Assembly: GCA_012798745.1 (NCBI GenBank)
Contig: JAAZMQ010000186.1
Coordinates: 1 to 6,925 of the forward strand
Length of the DNA stretch: 6,925 bases
Origin: Bacteroidales bacterium
GTDB taxonomy: Bacteria > Bacteroidota > Bacteroidia > Bacteroidales > Dysgonomonadaceae
Direction of reading: 5' to 3'
The translations under genes were made by a program, and so were the position numbers. Numbering within the stretch: position 1 is the stretch's first letter; every line of letters begins with the position of its first letter. Below are positions 6,697 to 6,925 of this stretch, one piece after another. Below the pieces are notes generated by a model. That model was given only the letters and a program-made list of their open reading frames with translations. It searched no databases and was not told the origin of the DNA.

Positions 6697-6925
6697 ATGG
6701 ATAAAATTCAGGAACTTACCTCTAAACTTTATTCCGAAGGAATAGAAAAAGGGAAAGAAGAAGCCGAAAAAATTATTGCCGAAGCCAAGGCCTTAAGTAA
6801 TCAGATTGTGGAAGATGCAAAAAAGAAGGCGCAGGAGATTATTGCAGCGGCCGAAAAAGAAGCAAGAGAATTAAAAAGCAATACCGAAGCCGAATTAAAA
6901 CTATATGCTTCACAAGCCATTGAGG
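6697..6925 (+). CDS. atpE: V/A-type ATP synthase subunit E, N-terminal part (runs off the right edge)
   Basis: The open frame starts at ATG 6697 and continues without a stop to the window end (76 full codons). The protein begins MDKIQELTSKLYSEGIEKGK and continues as an Ala/Glu/Lys-rich amphipathic helix with repeated EEAEKIIAEAK- and AKKKAQEIIAAAEKEA-type segments, ending at residue 76 in ELKLYASQAIE. This fits the N-terminal coiled coil of subunit E, the peripheral stalk that, in the known family, links the catalytic A3B3 head to the membrane part of the V/A-type ATPase. The opening IQELT-K-Y-EG-EKG and the ELKL-ASQA segment resemble subunit E of Bacteroidales, where it begins the ATPase operon; that the rest of the operon follows here is inference. 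The F-type b subunit or another coiled-coil protein is less likely because there is no membrane anchor at the N-terminus. No Shine-Dalgarno is seen. Confidence 0.85.
   Translation, partial: MDKIQELTSKLYSEGIEKGKEEAEKIIAEAKALSNQIVEDAKKKAQEIIAAAEKEARELKSNTEAELKLYASQAIE

Noticed and set aside
1..6925. Mobile elements, CRISPR arrays, tRNA genes, riboswitches or phage genes.
   Set aside because: No transposase or integrase frame, no regularly spaced direct repeats, no tRNA cloverleaf and no known riboswitch core were seen; all intergenic gaps are under 200 bases.

Overview
The window looks like ordinary chromosomal DNA of a member of the Bacteroidota, most likely the order Bacteroidales. The evidence is the 5S rRNA sequence, the absence of Shine-Dalgarno sequences before the genes, TAnnTTTG-type promoter boxes (the Bacteroidota -7 element), a fairly AT-rich base composition, and a V/A-type ATPase gene with Bacteroidales-like protein sequence. 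The genus cannot be fixed from this sequence; a Dysgonomonas/Proteiniphilum-like relative is only a guess.

Layout. The 3' part of a 5S rRNA gene (positions 1 to about 77, + strand) ends a ribosomal RNA operon that enters from the left. A strong hairpin terminator follows (83-129), then a second small hairpin (130-148). This block also lies just downstream of a convergent gene on the - strand (147-893), which encodes a secreted SGNH/GDSL-type hydrolase. A 165-base divergent intergenic region separates that gene from a three-gene + strand operon: a membrane fusion protein (1059-2153), an RND inner-membrane transporter of the HAE-1/AcrB type (2157-5201) and a TolC-type outer-membrane factor (5204-6526). 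The gaps within the operon are only 3 and 2 bases. After a 170-base intergenic region holding a weak terminator-like hairpin and a good promoter -7 box, the first 76 codons of a V/A-type ATP synthase subunit E gene run off the right edge.

How the genes work together. The three central genes supply all parts of one tripartite efflux pump: proton-coupled transporter, periplasmic adaptor and outer-membrane channel. They are very probably co-transcribed and translationally coupled. All the key residues of the proton relay are present, so the pump should be active. Its substrate cannot be read from the sequence, and no regulator gene is encoded in the window. The SGNH hydrolase is an independent single gene that is probably exported to the periplasm. 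The ATPase subunit E gene probably opens a separate ATPase operon.

I did not find a previously undescribed system. The observations most worth a second look are modest: a terminator block shared by converging transcripts, an apparently shortened switch loop and a Gly/Arg-rich loop in the RND transporter, a Cys/His-rich tail on the hydrolase, and an overlapping terminator and promoter before the ATPase gene.
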